Translations under genes and position numbers: made by a program
DNA from: Syngnathus acus
Lineage: Eukaryota; Chordata; Actinopteri; Syngnathiformes; Syngnathidae
Direction of reading: 5' to 3'
Assembly (NCBI RefSeq): GCF_901709675.1
Contig: NC_051091.1
Location: forward strand, 5,490,967 to 5,554,966
DNA length: 64,000 nt
In this document: in pieces, positions 1-14,500 of the stretch
How positions within the stretch are numbered: the first letter of the stretch is position 1
Layout: each line of letters begins with the position of its first letter
Notes under the pieces: generated by a model
The model's database searches: none
Seen by the model: the letters and a program-made list of their open reading frames with translations, nothing else
Told to the model about the DNA's origin: nothing

Positions 1-90
1 TAATGAAGCTAAAATAATTTTCGCTGCTTTCTTTCTATCTCTTGGTTTTTAAAAATATCTTTTTGCTTATTGGTTGTTTTGGATGTCTAG
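1..90 (+). other. Lipin intron upstream of first coding exon
   Basis: This pyrimidine-rich stretch ends in a TCTAG acceptor (AG at 89-90) ten bases before the lipin start codon. It is the 3' end of an intron whose untranslated upstream exon lies outside the window, so the lipin promoter is not visible here. Lipin genes commonly begin translation in their second exon, which agrees. Confidence 0.75.
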
Positions 91-99
91 TCCCAAACC

Positions 100-458
100 A
101 TGAATATTGTGGGCCAGTTGGCAGAGACCGTGTATGTGACAGTCAAGGAGCTGTACTGTGGCCTTAATCCCGCCACTCTCACCGGTGGGATCGATGTCAT
201 CGTGGTGCGACAGCCCGATGGCTCCTTCCAGTGCTCCCCCTTTCATGTCCGCTTTGGCAAACTGGGTGTGCTTCGCTCCAAGGAGAAAGTGGTAAGTTCA
301 GTCTCTCTTCCATTTGAGTCTGTTTGTTTTCAGTTTCAATGATGCCTTTGAGTGTTCTGCAGGTGGACATTGAGATAAATGGAGAACCAGTGGACCTGCA
401 CATGAAGCTAGGGGACAATGGGGAAGCTTTCTTTGTTGAGCAACATGAAAACTTGGAG
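100..458 (+). CDS. lpin3: Lipin N-LIP domain exons (coding exons 1-2)
   Basis: Exons 100-291 (64 codons, phase 0) and 363-458 (32 codons, phase 0) encode residues 1-96, the amphipathic N-terminus and most of the N-LIP fold. The start ATG at 100 follows a CAAACC context and gives the invariant MNxVGQLA beginning of lipins. The intervening intron (292-362) is only 71 bp. Confidence 0.93.
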
Positions 459-3400
459 GTAAGATAAAGAAACAAATGGAGTTACATCACATGGCTGAAG
501 TGGCCAAACAAAACTTCTGACTCCAAAATCAGTCAGTGGAGCATTAGTTAGAGGCTAGTTGTTAATTAGTGTCGTCATTTCCTGCAGTCTGAAGTCCCTG
601 CCCATCTCTGCACATCCCCAATTCCTTTTGACGACCCCCAAGACACTAAGGAGACCAATGACGGATCCTCTCTCTCTGGGTCCGGGACTCGCAAGAAGAG
701 GCGTCGTCGTAAATGCGTGCGCTCAGATAGTCGCCAGAGAGAAGAGGCGATGTCCTCTTCAGATGAGCAAGAAAAAGACAGGGAGTGGGAGAACGATCAT
801 AGCGGACAAGAGAGCCCAGATAAAGATTCACATGCCACACAGCTGCAAGTCAGGTCAGTGAACAAATACAATTTTGGTTTATTGGAGTTATTTTCTTTTA
901 AGGAGGGGTTAATGTGATTGTTATGTGCTTTGTTTGGATGTTAAAGTAAGTCAGTGTACTATTCGCTGTCTGAGGAGCCACCCGAGGAGGAGTCGGGAGT
1001 CAGAGATGCTCATCGACACTCGGACGGAGACCAGTCGCCTGTAGAAAAGTGAGAAAGTCATCTCTTCCTGCGTGTGACTGATTGTGACAGGCACTTACAC
1101 ATTCTCCTTCTCCTCCCAACAGTGTTTTTGACAGCCGTCCATCCTCCCCTAAGAGTGACTCGGAGCTTGTGGTGAAAAATCAGTCTCCCGGGGTATTGAT
1201 GCAGTGGAACTGGGGAGGATTTCCCACGGTAAGGCAGGATTCACACCCGTGTGCCGCGCAGGCGCTCCGCATTTGAGACTAGCATCGTAATTTATCTGCT
1301 TTTTGCCTTTACAGCCACGCCATTCTGAGAGATCATCAGGGGAGTTGCAGCAATCTGACTCGACTCATTTCCGCACCATTCAGAGGCAAGACTCCTTTGA
1401 CATGGGCAATGAGCCTGTGAGTAACTGTAGCAGAGCAGGCCGGGTTACTGTGGTCAGACCGCAACCCAGGACTCACTCCCTGGACCTGAGTGCCTACGCC
1501 TCACAAACGGTGCCCCCGACCTTGGATGAACACCTCAGCTTTACCGCCTCAACCTGGAGCGGCCTGTCAAAGTCTGAGAAGGATGACTCTGAAGTCATTG
1601 CTCCTGAAGACCCCACAGTCAATACTGACCAAGTTGGTGACAGGAGTGATGCAGCTGAAGGTCAAAATGATGATAACAGTCAGCCCACTGAAGACACGAT
1701 GGTGGAAAGAAATGTAGCAGACAACGCAAGCATGGAAACGCAGGAGAGTGGGCAGACGGAACGAGGCTGCAGCGGTAGCGCAGCCGTTAGCGAGGGCGAC
1801 AGTGGCATCGATCCCTGCGCCGAGGGAGGGGAAGAAGATGGCCGACTTGGATTGTCTCACTTTGCATCTCCAAAAGATGAAGACGCAGACAACATGTCTG
1901 CTGAGGAGTTAGCAAACTGCGCCGAGTTCTCAACCAAACAGGAGCAGCAAGACAAAAAGAAGGGTGAGTGTCAAAACTATGGTGAAGATTTGCCAATCTT
2001 GAATTCAGGTTTCAAGTCAGGATCTTTTTAGCATGTGTAAATGTTTGCATGTTCACCTGTGCACTTTTGTAGGCAGACGTAATCATCATCTTGGACCGAC
2101 GGGTATTTACCTGGATGATCTGACTTCACTTGACCCTGAGGTTGCAGCACTCTACTTCCCCAAGAGGTAAGAGCACTAAAGCGTTTTGTACAGTGTTGTG
2201 AAAAAGGTATTCGCCCACTCCTGGTTTTGTAATTGTTCAAGTTTTTATTCTATCATGTGTCTCGCACAATGTCTGTAGTGAAACGGAGAATTGCTCCCTT
2301 CCTGTCGTCGAGCAAGGCTCCGGCTCAGCAAGTCAGTCTCCGCAATCTATGGGCGCGCTGGACAGCGGTACGGAGTACTTGTCAGATTCTGCTCCCGACG
2401 CCACAGAGGTCAGCATGTCCCTCTGCGGTCATGTGGGCGACACCAGCCAAATCACCAAAGGTAAATCATTGCGGGTTTCTGCCATCTGAGCATCACTGTC
2501 TATGAAAGTGTCAAATGTGTCTTTTGCTGTTTGTCCAGAGAAGTTTCTGGAGCACTCTGTGTCATACCAGGACTTTGTCAACAATCCAGGAATCATTGAT
2601 GACCCTAGTCTAGTGATCTGTATCAATTCCAAGTAAGATTTCAAGTTTTTTTTTTTAATTAGGATTGACTTGTGATTGTAATCAAATTCATGCCTATGTT
2701 TGCCAGCTATTATAACTGGGCAGTGGCTGCTCCAATGGTTTTGTCGCTGACCGCTTTCCAGAGGAATTTACCCAAGGTTGGTTTGTTGTTTTTAAGAATA
2801 ATTCCTCATTTAAGCCTCTTTCACACTGAGGTTCCCACAATGGCCTTAACTGCTAGCCAGACATTTATCTGTGACATCACACACCACGGTGTGAAAATTC
2901 TGATCAAACCAATCCATGTGTTTGTATTGTTTTTTCTCCTTAGAGTGCTGTTCAGAGCCTAGTTAAGGACAAAATGCCTAAAAGGTCTGGACGCTGGTGG
3001 TTCTCCTGGAGGAGAAGAGACTTGGACAACAACCAGGTTGCTGTTTTTGTGTTTAAACGACTGATCATTTACTGAAACTGTCTTTTGGTCTTTCAGCAAG
3101 AGCCTCAGAAGAAAGACAACCAGGAAGTACAGGGTGAGGGTCCGAACACAGAAATGTACGTATGTTTATTATTAAAATATTTTTGGCTGCCCTATTTAGT
3201 TAAAGCACAGGAGAAACGTATTTTAATTAGTATTTCTTTGCGTATGATGCAGTGCGGTTCTACTAATAATGTTTTTTTCCCCTTCTCAGCGCTACACTGG
3301 ACGATGCGGATGAAAATGCAGTGGCAGGGCCTGGTCAAAAAGCCGTCCTTACTTCGAGCATGTCAACAGACACGCTTCGCACCACTCAGTGTCTCACTCA

Positions 3401-4968
3401 GTTGTACTGCAAATCACTTCGTCTGACTTCTGAACAAATAGTAAGCAGACACCTGCATGTCCTCTTTGTGTAAATAATGTGTGACTATACCTAACTACCT
3501 TTTGTCACGATACTTCATAACCAGGCAAACTTGAATTTGCGCGAAGGAGTCAACAAGGTGATATTTAGCGTGACCACTCAATACCAGGGCACCTGTCGCT
3601 GTGAGGCCGCCATCTATTTGTGGAACTGGGACGATCGCATCATCATATCAGACATAGATGGCACAATCACTAAGTATACACAGCTGTCTCTCCTCGTGCT
3701 ATGCTTCTAATTGGTCTTCTGACTCAAACAACCTCGAATGAAAATGCTTTGGGAAGCTTGAGGTTTATTTATTTTTTGACAGGTCAGATGCTCTAGGACA
3801 CATCTTGCCTCAGTTTGGGAAAGACTGGACGCACAAAGACATAACCAAACTCTACCACAAAATTCACCAGTAGGTACACTGTTTAGTATGCTGGTGTTAA
3901 TAACAGTATTTGCATACCTGTTGGAATGACTCTTTCTGTCATTGCAGAAATGGCTACAAGTTCCTGTATTGTTCCGCGCGGGCTATAGGCATGGCCGCCA
4001 TCACGAAGAACTACCTGCAGTGGGTCAACGACAAAGGCACTGTTCTTCCAAAAGGCCCAGTACTGCTGGCCCCAAGCAGCCTCTTTTCTGCACTGCACAG
4101 GTACAAATTCTTTCTTTTCCTGCAAAGGATAAGCAGTATAGAAAATGGATGGAGGGAATTTTGCAAAATGGTCGCGAGGTGGATGGATAGAATTTTTCAG
4201 AATGGGTCATTCTAACAGTTGTTGCTCACGAAATGATCCGTCGTCCCATCTGCAGGGAGGTGATTGAGAAGAAGCCGGAGGTGTTTAAAATCGCCTGTCT
4301 CAGTGACATCAGGGATTTATTCAATCCCAGGAAACAGCCTTTCTACGCTGCCTTTGGCAACAGGACCAACGTATGCACCCCTGCATATTTTCTCTTTGTC
4401 GTATAGGAATATGCATTTCTACAAATATATTCTACAATTCTATTTGCATGTGATTGGTACTCGCCCCACCCACAAATAGACACATTTCGCATATATCTGA
4501 CGCCCATTGACATGTATTTGTAAGGACGTAACAATTAAATCCTACAACTTCGCCCCAAAATGATGATAAAACATTCAATACATACATGATAGATTAGTTT
4601 CAGGTCATACTGAATACTTGCCCATGGTTCGTGCAGGATGCTTACGCCTACGGGAAGGTGGGGGTGCACAACACCAGAATCTTTACTGTCAATCCAAAAG
4701 GAGAGCTGCTTCAAGAGATGACCAAAGGAAACAAGTCCTCGTGAGTTTTGAGCCTTTTCTACAGCGATTGTGGGGTAACACCTGTGCGCTTCACTCCCCA
4801 ATTGTTGTTATCGTTTGGTGTAGTTACAGCCACCTCGGTGAGTTGGTGGAGCATTTCTTCCCTGAGGTGGACGAGAGCGGCTCTGCTGCTTTCGCGTGTC
4901 CCGAATTCAGCAGCGTCACCTATTGGAAGGATCCACTGCCAGAATTGGACCTCGACACACTACTGTAG
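100..4968 (+). CDS. lpin3: Lipin family phosphatidate phosphatase, lipin-3-like
   Basis: This Mg2+-dependent phosphatidate phosphatase dephosphorylates phosphatidic acid to diacylglycerol at ER membranes for triacylglycerol and phospholipid synthesis; family members also act as nuclear coregulators. The coding exons are 100-291, 363-458, 588-853, 947-1048, 1123-1228, 1315-1963, 2073-2166, 2279-2460, 2539-2632, 2707-2776, 2944-3036, 3097-3155, 3290-3440, 3525-3673, 3783-3869, 3948-4100, 4256-4370, 4637-4740 and 4824-4968. All have GT-AG introns and the frame closes at 968 residues. The N-LIP domain covers about residues 1-110 and has Gly84, the residue mutated in fld-type mice. The site like the phosphorylated Ser106 is S106-P107. 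A basic NLS, KKRRRRK, sits at 132-138 (nt 693-713). C-LIP covers about 690-930, with DIDGT at 761-765 and the LxxIL coactivator motif LGHIL at 772-776. The N-terminal residues QLAETV and GGIDV, and the C-terminal DLDTLL, favour lipin-3 over lipin-1; lipin-2 is less firmly excluded. The protein is somewhat longer than mammalian lipin-3, mainly through acidic exon 6. Confidence 0.95.
2191..2278 (+). repeat. Interspersed-repeat fragment filling lipin intron 7
   Basis: The stretch beginning CAGTGTTGTGAAAAAGGTAT and followed by TCGCCCACTCCTG resembles, from memory, a widespread teleost repeat (GTGTTGTGAAAAAGTATTTGCCC type). It fills about 88 of the 112 bp of this intron and runs up to the acceptor of exon 8 at 2277-2278. 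Family identity is recalled rather than searched. Confidence 0.5.
3525..3869 (+). CDS. lpin3: Lipin catalytic core exons 14-15
   Basis: Exon 14 (3525-3673) carries the haloacid-dehalogenase-type DxDxT motif as DIDGT at nt 3651-3665. In this superfamily the first Asp is the phospho-acceptor nucleophile and the second the acid/base. The codon for Lys768 is split AA|G across the intron into exon 15 (3783-3869), which begins with the LGHIL coactivator motif (nt 3793-3807). All catalytic residues I can check are intact, so the enzyme should be active. Confidence 0.93.
4127..4153 (+). repeat. SINE-like tail fragment in lipin intron 16
   Basis: GGATAAGCAGTATAGAAAATGG and the following GATGGA match the 3' end of a very common fish interspersed repeat. 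Related copies in this window are at 36174-36215, 50986-51071 and 60001-60110. Only the tail is present here. Confidence 0.6.
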
Positions 4969-5880
4969 ATACCACACCAACATAACCATCATCTGCCTTA
5001 ATATTTACAACAATGTGTTACAACACCTAATAACTGCCTTTGATTGACTTCCCGGTGGTGTTATTGAGTCAGCATTAATTACACTACTCGGACTGATACG
5101 TACAATCAGTCCAATGTTAATCCTAAATATGCAATTGTTCAAGTAATATGTTGCCTTTGTTTTTATTAGTTGCGATGACATTCATTCCAATTATTTATGC
5201 CACATAACTTTCACTGCGTCCAACATATCAGCTCAAAGCATAAGCCAAAAATGATGCTAATGCCAATTTTTTGCGTGTGTGATGGGACCATTGGAAGCAC
5301 CAAGCAGTGACATGACGTTCCTGTTGAGTGGACGCTTGATACCGTATCTGCATGCATGGGTGTGGAGTTGTATACGTTGTGCTTTGGCTACTATTAAGTT
5401 ATTTAACATTGTTTTTCTGAGATTTTTTTGGGGGGAGGGGTCTCTGCTGTTTTCATTGTTTTAGTATACCCATGGTACTAAAGAATTTAGGTATGACAAT
5501 TACTCCCTACTCTGCAAACAAAGTGCATGGTGGTTTTGTTATGCTGAAAATGATTGATTTAATCATTTCATAGAGTCACCATGTAAACAAATGGCACATT
5601 TCATGTCTTCCTTTTAGTGACTACTGCACTACAACATTCAGAAACGTTTGTACACTGTGAATGAGGGAGATGCTTTTATTCTGACATAATGTCTCTGACC
5701 CAAGAATTGAGGAAAATTGCAATGTTTTTTATGGTTGTTTAATGACACTATTTTCTGTGCGTACTTTTAATGATACAAAAATGGAATTCAATGGAGGTAG
5801 TTGAATGTGCGGTTTTAAAAATTAAATGCATGGCAGATATGATGCATTTGAAATAAATCCATCTGTTTTAATACATGTTG
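4969..5880 (+). other. lpin3: Lipin 3' untranslated region
   Basis: AT-rich non-coding sequence runs from the TAG stop to just past the poly(A) signal at 5852-5857. No further coding exon is recognisable. The exact cleavage site is inferred from a downstream T-rich tract near 5895-5905. Confidence 0.7.
5852..5857 (+). terminator. lpin3: Lipin polyadenylation signal AATAAA
   Basis: A canonical AATAAA lies 884 bp after the lipin stop, followed within 50 bp by a T-rich downstream element. It is the best-placed hexamer before the tpra1 promoter. Confidence 0.65.
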
Positions 5881-5912
5881 TGCCATTTTAATATTGTTTT
5901 TTTGTTAGTAAA

Positions 5913-5937
5913 CCCCCCCCCCCCCCCCCCCCCCCCC
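5913..5937 (+). repeat. Poly-C tract, 25 bases
   Basis: An uninterrupted run of 25 C lies just beyond the lipin poly(A) site. It is the longest poly-C run in the window and would form a G-quadruplex-capable run on the - strand. Length is likely polymorphic or error-prone in sequencing. Confidence 0.95.
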
Positions 5938-6124
5938 ACAATTATTTACTTTATTAATTGTTGCAAATCTTTACTGTTTGTCAGTCCAAAGTTGTGTATT
6001 ATCATTATTATTAAATCATTGACCAATTAAAGTGTTGAAAGTGGCTTATAACGATGATGCAATAATTGGACAAAGTGCCTTTTTAGTCTTTTCCTGGACA
6101 TGTTTTCGTGAACAAAAACAAACA

Positions 6125-6358
6125 GTACAATGACGTCACTGTACGATCTCGCGAGGTTTACTACGCGAGTCTGCAAAATGTCATCTGACATTCGGGAATA
6201 TATTCTCGCCCAGGGAACTCGACAGAAAAACATGTCCAGATATATTTACTAATCGAATGTTGTGTGTCGTTTTTGGGGCAGCATGTGAATCATACGGCAA
6301 CGCTACATGATTTTACTACAACGTTTACAGCACGTATACAACGGAGTCTTCTGAAAAG
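6125..6358 (+). promoter_or_regulatory. tpra1: Probable tpra1 promoter with CRE and TCTCGCGAG box
   Basis: A full palindromic CRE, TGACGTCA (6131-6138), sits nine bases before TCTCGCGAG (6147-6155), a motif typical of TATA-less housekeeping promoters. Several further CpGs follow, including CGCGAG near 6164. The region is about 0.9 kb upstream of the tpra1 start codon and 270 bp past the lipin poly(A) site. Promoter activity and start site are inferred. Confidence 0.6.
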
Positions 6359-6628
6359 GTAAAAAACTGTTTTGCGGGATTAGTGTTGCCGCCTTTCCAG
6401 TATATTTTTCACTTTTGTTTCGGTACAAACGAAATTCCTCGAGAACATCTCATTCGCAAACCCTCCCGTTTCTTCCGTAAATTACTATTTAAAAATATTT
6501 AGCCCACTTAGCAAAATTCACTAACGCTGACAAAGGCTAACTAGCTGTTTCGGCTAACAACGCTGCATGAAATTCCGTCTAAGTATTGTGTTAAAACTGC
6601 CAACAGATTGACGATTATGCTACCCAAG
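6340..6628 (+). other. tpra1: Candidate tpra1 5' untranslated exon(s)
   Basis: The first coding exon of tpra1 begins after an intron acceptor at 7001-7002, so an untranslated exon must lie upstream. Two donors are plausible: GAAAAG|GTAAAA (exon end 6358) and CCCAAG|GTAGGT (exon end 6628). The second is the stronger match and would bring in an upstream ATG at 6617. The transcription start is not defined. Confidence 0.45.
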
Positions 6629-7013
6629 GTAGGTTTGAATTATTACATTAACATCGGTAGTTTTTAATCAATTACATTAACATCGTCATGTGGTTGTTTC
6701 GACAGTACATTTAATACAGTACACAAATACTCGAGTCCAACTACTGACACTTCTCCTTTAGTTTGCATTTACGACTCTCACATGGACACCAGGGGTTGTT
6801 ACATAATGTTTTGAATCAGAACCTGTGAGAGCAGGTGCCTGCTTGGTACCAAACAGAATATCTGTGGTGAAGAATGCTTGGTATGTGTGGACAGCTGTGA
6901 TGTATTAATTTCAATGAAAATTCCTCCCAGAAATAGCATATCTTACTTGCTATACATTCTATTGAGTTTATAATTATATAATGTGTCTGTGTCTCCCCCC
7001 AGGCGGAAAAACC

Positions 7014-10040
<3,027 letters not shown>

Positions 10041-11115
10041 TTACTTTCTGGGGCTCAACTTGAGCGTGTGCAACTGAGGTGAAGAGTCAAGAGCAAAATG
10101 TAAATGTGCTGTTTCTATGAGACCAACGCGGTAGAGATATGGATGAAGAAGTAAGGAGGGACCGTTTTTGATCCATTTATCTTACGGACCCTGACTCTTA
10201 TTGACAGATATTTTTTAACACTGTTGCCAGTGTGCCCTGCTGCTGTCGCTCAAGCTGACTTTTTTTCTCAGCAGATATTCTCTCATTCTGCTTTTCTTCT
10301 GCAATCGCTTTGTCCTCTGAGGAAGATTTCTTTATGACACCAGTCTTAACATGATTTCAGAGAGTATGATTTGTACATTCCCAGTGAAATGGTGCACAAA
10401 CTATCTCCCACCAAATATCAATTGTCTCTCCTCAACTGCCATTTGTCAACGTAATCGGCAACGTCGTGTGCTTTTGACAGGTATATTCCACCGTTTGAAC
10501 TAATTGCTGTCGTGTTAACAAGTCAAAGTGTTGTGTGTTGCTTTGTGATGGGGAAGTAGATTGAATATGCATTCTGTGGTTCGGATTACATCTAGACATC
10601 AGCCCAACACACCATCTAAACTTCAAATGAAAGTATTGATTAGAGTCAGTTCAAGAAGCTATCCACAATTCTCTTTATCTGAGCCAGAAATGCCTCATTT
10701 AGAGAATTTGTTTTCTCTCTCCTTTTTGGCAAAACCTGCCTTATATTTGTCCCACCTGTCATTGTTGGTTGTGTAAGTGCTCGGAAATTCTTTGCAATTA
10801 ATGTGAACAACGGATATTTGTATTAAAACTACATAGTATTGACCGTGGTAACCTGCATACTGAAAACATGCGGCAAGGTTATATTTGAATGTATTGTTTT
10901 GAGGTAACACAAAAACATTCTTGACCTGGCTGACGCAATGTTTTCGATTTAAATTGGGCTGAACAGCGCTCCTTGACTAGAGCAGTGAACAGTAACTGCT
11001 TTATTGTGCAGAATAGCTCTAAAATGCTTCTTTAAATTGGATTCCATCAATTGTAAAATCGCTATTTCCTGACAAATCATTCCATGCTATATACAATAAA
11101 AATGATCACAGTTTT
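10041..11115 (+). other. tpra1: tpra1 3' untranslated region
   Basis: About 1.07 kb of AT-rich non-coding sequence lies between the TAA stop and the poly(A) signal at 11095-11100. No coding signal or recognisable repeat is seen in it. Confidence 0.7.
11095..11100 (+). terminator. tpra1: tpra1 polyadenylation signal AATAAA
   Basis: The context ATACAATAAAAATG is followed by a T/GT-rich stretch (TTTTCCATTGTCTGTAATG). This is the last well-placed hexamer before the chchd6 promoter, 415 bp upstream of the chchd6 start codon. Confidence 0.7.
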
Positions 11116-11299
11116 CCATTGTCTGTAATGAATTTTCCTAGTATTTCTTTAACTGGACATTTAATTAGGTTAAAAAATAATACCAAAAATCTAAATCGTG
11201 TTTAAAATTGTAATGTTAAAACGCAGTAATTGGAAAATGTTGAATAGGTTGACTAGACTGCAGCTCGAGACTCCATTTCCCATCTTCGCCTTCTCACAT

Positions 11300-11514
11300 G
11301 TGATGCGCAATGACGTCACAATTGTTTCAACCAACCAATTAGCTTCGAGAATATTGCAGGGCGGAGTGACCTTGATTGGACCGTTTTGACCAGCGTTAGA
11401 GGGCGGCTGAGGGAGGCTGCTGTCTCCCAAGTAAATGTCTACCTGTCAGCAAACAAAGCAGAATTGATCCCCAAGAAACAAAACACTCTAAGTGGGACGG
11501 AGAAGGCGTTTGAA
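11300..11514 (+). promoter_or_regulatory. chchd6: Probable chchd6 promoter and 5' UTR
   Basis: The region contains a full CRE, TGACGTCA (11311-11318), and a CCAAT box (11335-11339) in a TATA-less context, then a GC-richer 5' UTR-like stretch. A short upstream ORF, ATG at 11435 to TGA at 11467 (10 residues), would lie in the leader if transcription starts near the CCAAT box. The whole promoter must fit in about 400 bp after the tpra1 poly(A) signal. Confidence 0.6.
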
Positions 11515-11598
11515 ATGGGAGGAAATGGCAGCACGGCGAGGAAAGTGTCATTCGGGCTGGACGAAGAAGAAAAGGTCACGGTTATTGAAGGAGTAAAG
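11515..11598 (+). CDS. chchd6: chchd6 coding exon 1
   Basis: Encodes residues 1-28, beginning MGGNGS, with Gly2 as predicted myristoyl acceptor. The donor is AAG|GTAAGT and the exon ends in phase 0. The open frame continues upstream without an ATG, so this is the first usable start. Confidence 0.93.
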
Positions 11599-14500
11599 GT
11601 AAGTGTCTAATGTATTTTGTTCTGCGATTATATCTGTGATGGGGCTTCTGTGTCCTCACATGAACCTGCACCCAGAAGCCCCTTCATTGACACCCACCGC
11701 TTGCAACTTGACACCCTCTGCAAATGACGCGGTCCAGCCACGATTGCCATGTAATGAAAGTAAACTGGCTTTGACCTCAATTACGTGCGCACTGAATAAT
11801 GATTAACACGATTCACTGGGAACCTTTGTTTTGTTGGATTATTTGGTCAGTAGTGTGCAAACTCCCACTTCCAATGGCTGCATAAAGCAGGGACACTTTT
11901 CACCTTTTGTTTTATTTTAAAGGATAAAATCAAGGATAAGTCATGATATTACATTATTCAAATCCATGCAACTTTATGCATCTTACAAGGAGAAATTCCT
12001 TCGTAGTTTCCCACTGTGTTATCTACTTGCAGAACAGGAATGAGAGTAGTTAATATATGCAAAGCAAGTAATTTAAGTCTGGATGCATGAATGGTTGAGT
12101 CACTGTTTTATTCCAAATGAAGATGAAATTAAAAATTCCATATTGTGATGCAAAGCCCATTTACTGGTTTCCAGCTGTCAGAGGATGTTCTCAGTCGAAT
12201 GAAGAACACTCAGGGGTCTTCCAGGGCACCGACTAAGCAAGACAATCACAAAACATCAAGTATGTCGCTGTCTCTGATACTCAAGCTACGGTTCCTCTCC
12301 ATTGGTTTTATTTGTTGTTCCTTCTAAAAAGTTTGTTGCCACAGGAAGTGCCACTGTGTTTTTCCCTTTTGGTTTCCAGGTTCAAAATCACCTGGCCCCA
12401 CTGCCACAGAATTACAGAAAGAAATCCGTAGAAAGTAAGTGTTATCTAGCTAACCCTGACAGCTATATATTATCTACTTATGGGTTATGTTTCTGAATTC
12501 AGCTTCCAGAATCAGCAGGCTCTGGTGCAGGAGCAGTTGGCCAAATTGAATCAGAGGGATAGAGAGACAGCAACCGCTGTCGGGTTGGATGATCTGAGTC
12601 CTTCGCTCATGGTCGAGAGAGGGAAGGCCTGGGAAGAGCACGAGAAGGCAAAGCTACTGGTGAGTCACATTGTCTGTCTGTAACATAATGTAGAATAGTT
12701 CTTGTGGTTGGACTTTGTTGTACTAAAATATCTCCGAAATAATAATACGATTGAGAAAAAACATTGTTTGAATACTCAAAAATAGGAAAAGCAATCTTTT
12801 CCAGCGGGTTAGTTAAAATCCACAGACAAACTGTAAATTGTATACATTATATAAATTGAAAACCATTTTTTGTCAAAACCTTTTTTTTTTTTTTTAAACT
12901 TGTCAACACCGCCCTCTGCTGTTTGGATTAAGAATAACATGTAGGGTTACGTGATTTAAGTATAAGTAATTGAAGTAACGTCAGCCTGTATTTTCCAGAG
13001 CGGATGAAAGCTGCACAAATACATTTCAACCATGTGAAGACATCATCATTCACATTTTTTGCCTTTTTCTATTTTATTGCGGCGGTTTAAATTAATTCTG
13101 AGCGTTCCCACAGCATGATTCAGCTTGGATACTTCCTGCTGTTCAACATCTGTTTGTAAATAATTTCATTGCCAAGTACACTGGTCAACAATTTTTTTTT
13201 AATGTGCTCTATGAATAAATTTGAGTCCAGTTGAAATGGAGGCAGTTCCCAAAGCAATGGCAAAGATTCCTCTCCCCTATTTTAATTACGCAAGCAGAGC
13301 AAACATAAACAACCCTATAAAAGTGTCAACTGTGCTCTTTGCAATCCTCGGCATCCTAACCATTATCACGTAATATATAATGGAGCGAGAAATAAAACGA
13401 ATCTCCACTTGTGTTGACAGAGTACGTCCATACACATGCTGTAGCTCTTTTCAGTTGGACCACAAGTGACAACAGGTGACATATTGGGTGCCAATCCTCT
13501 TTTCTTTTCCAGTAGCACTGCTTTTGTTGTACTCTTCCCTCTATCCCCGAGGTGCCATTCCTGCTACAAATAAAATGTCATTAGCATGCACCGGCATTCT
13601 CGCACGTAGTCAGGCAAACAATAACGAGCATCCCTTTTAGGGTACACACATTCGCTGGGAGAGAAGCGATGCAAATTCCCCCCCCCCGTTGTACATCGTA
13701 CAGTACCTTGCGATAATTTCATGCTGTGCTGCATGCATCTGTTGGCTCAGACAAAGAAATACCCAATTCTTGAATTTTTTAGGTTAAAAAGAAACTGAAC
13801 CTGCAAATTGTATGTGCCAGTACTAGCTGAATCTCAAACAGATAATTGGTTCATGAAGCAAATTTGAAGCGTCATTTTCTCATCAATACCATGGGGCTAC
13901 AAAATGTGGCAATGATAAGAACTAATTACCCTTACACTAATTACCTTTACTTATTGTATCTCTCATGGCTCTAACACCTTTGAAAAAGACTTGCAGGTGG
14001 GCGCACGTTTCTACCATTTTAATCAATTGCAACATAATGAGCTAGCTATTTTGTTAGCATATTGAATTAGTGTCGGACATAATTCTGAGGTGTTGCCGCG
14101 TCAAATTTGGGTTTAGCTGTATGAATGTCTTTGAGAATTATTCTATTATTCTTTTGCAATTTCAGCTTCTCACAGACGTTAAAGAACATAAAGAAAAAAA
14201 GAAAGAGAGAGAGATGAAGTGTGTGTCGAGAGGTGACAAACCCATTTGGTCATGCTGATGTCCCTTCTCGCTCACACTTCCTCTTTCCTTTTAACACTTC
14301 AGCCAGACTGTTGTGTGGGCAGTTGACAGGAAATTGGGCACTTCTGTCACACCGTGGTAAGTTGCTAAATGTCAGTGGCGCTTGCTCAGTGCTTATTTTC
14401 AGTTGGTTGGAACAGCTCTGTATAATGGAGGATGCAAATGAACAGGACACAACTCGTAGTTTTTGCCTCAACGTTTTGCTTGAAATTGAATTGTGAGCAC

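Noticed and set aside
6027-6233. Possible - strand gene sharing the tpra1 promoter
   Set aside because: The 68-codon frame overlaps the promoter motifs and matches no family. Nothing else suggests divergent transcription.
11386-11514. N-terminal extension of CHCHD6
   Set aside because: The upstream frame is open but has no ATG; only a TTG could start it. MGG at 11515 gives the conserved myristoylated start.
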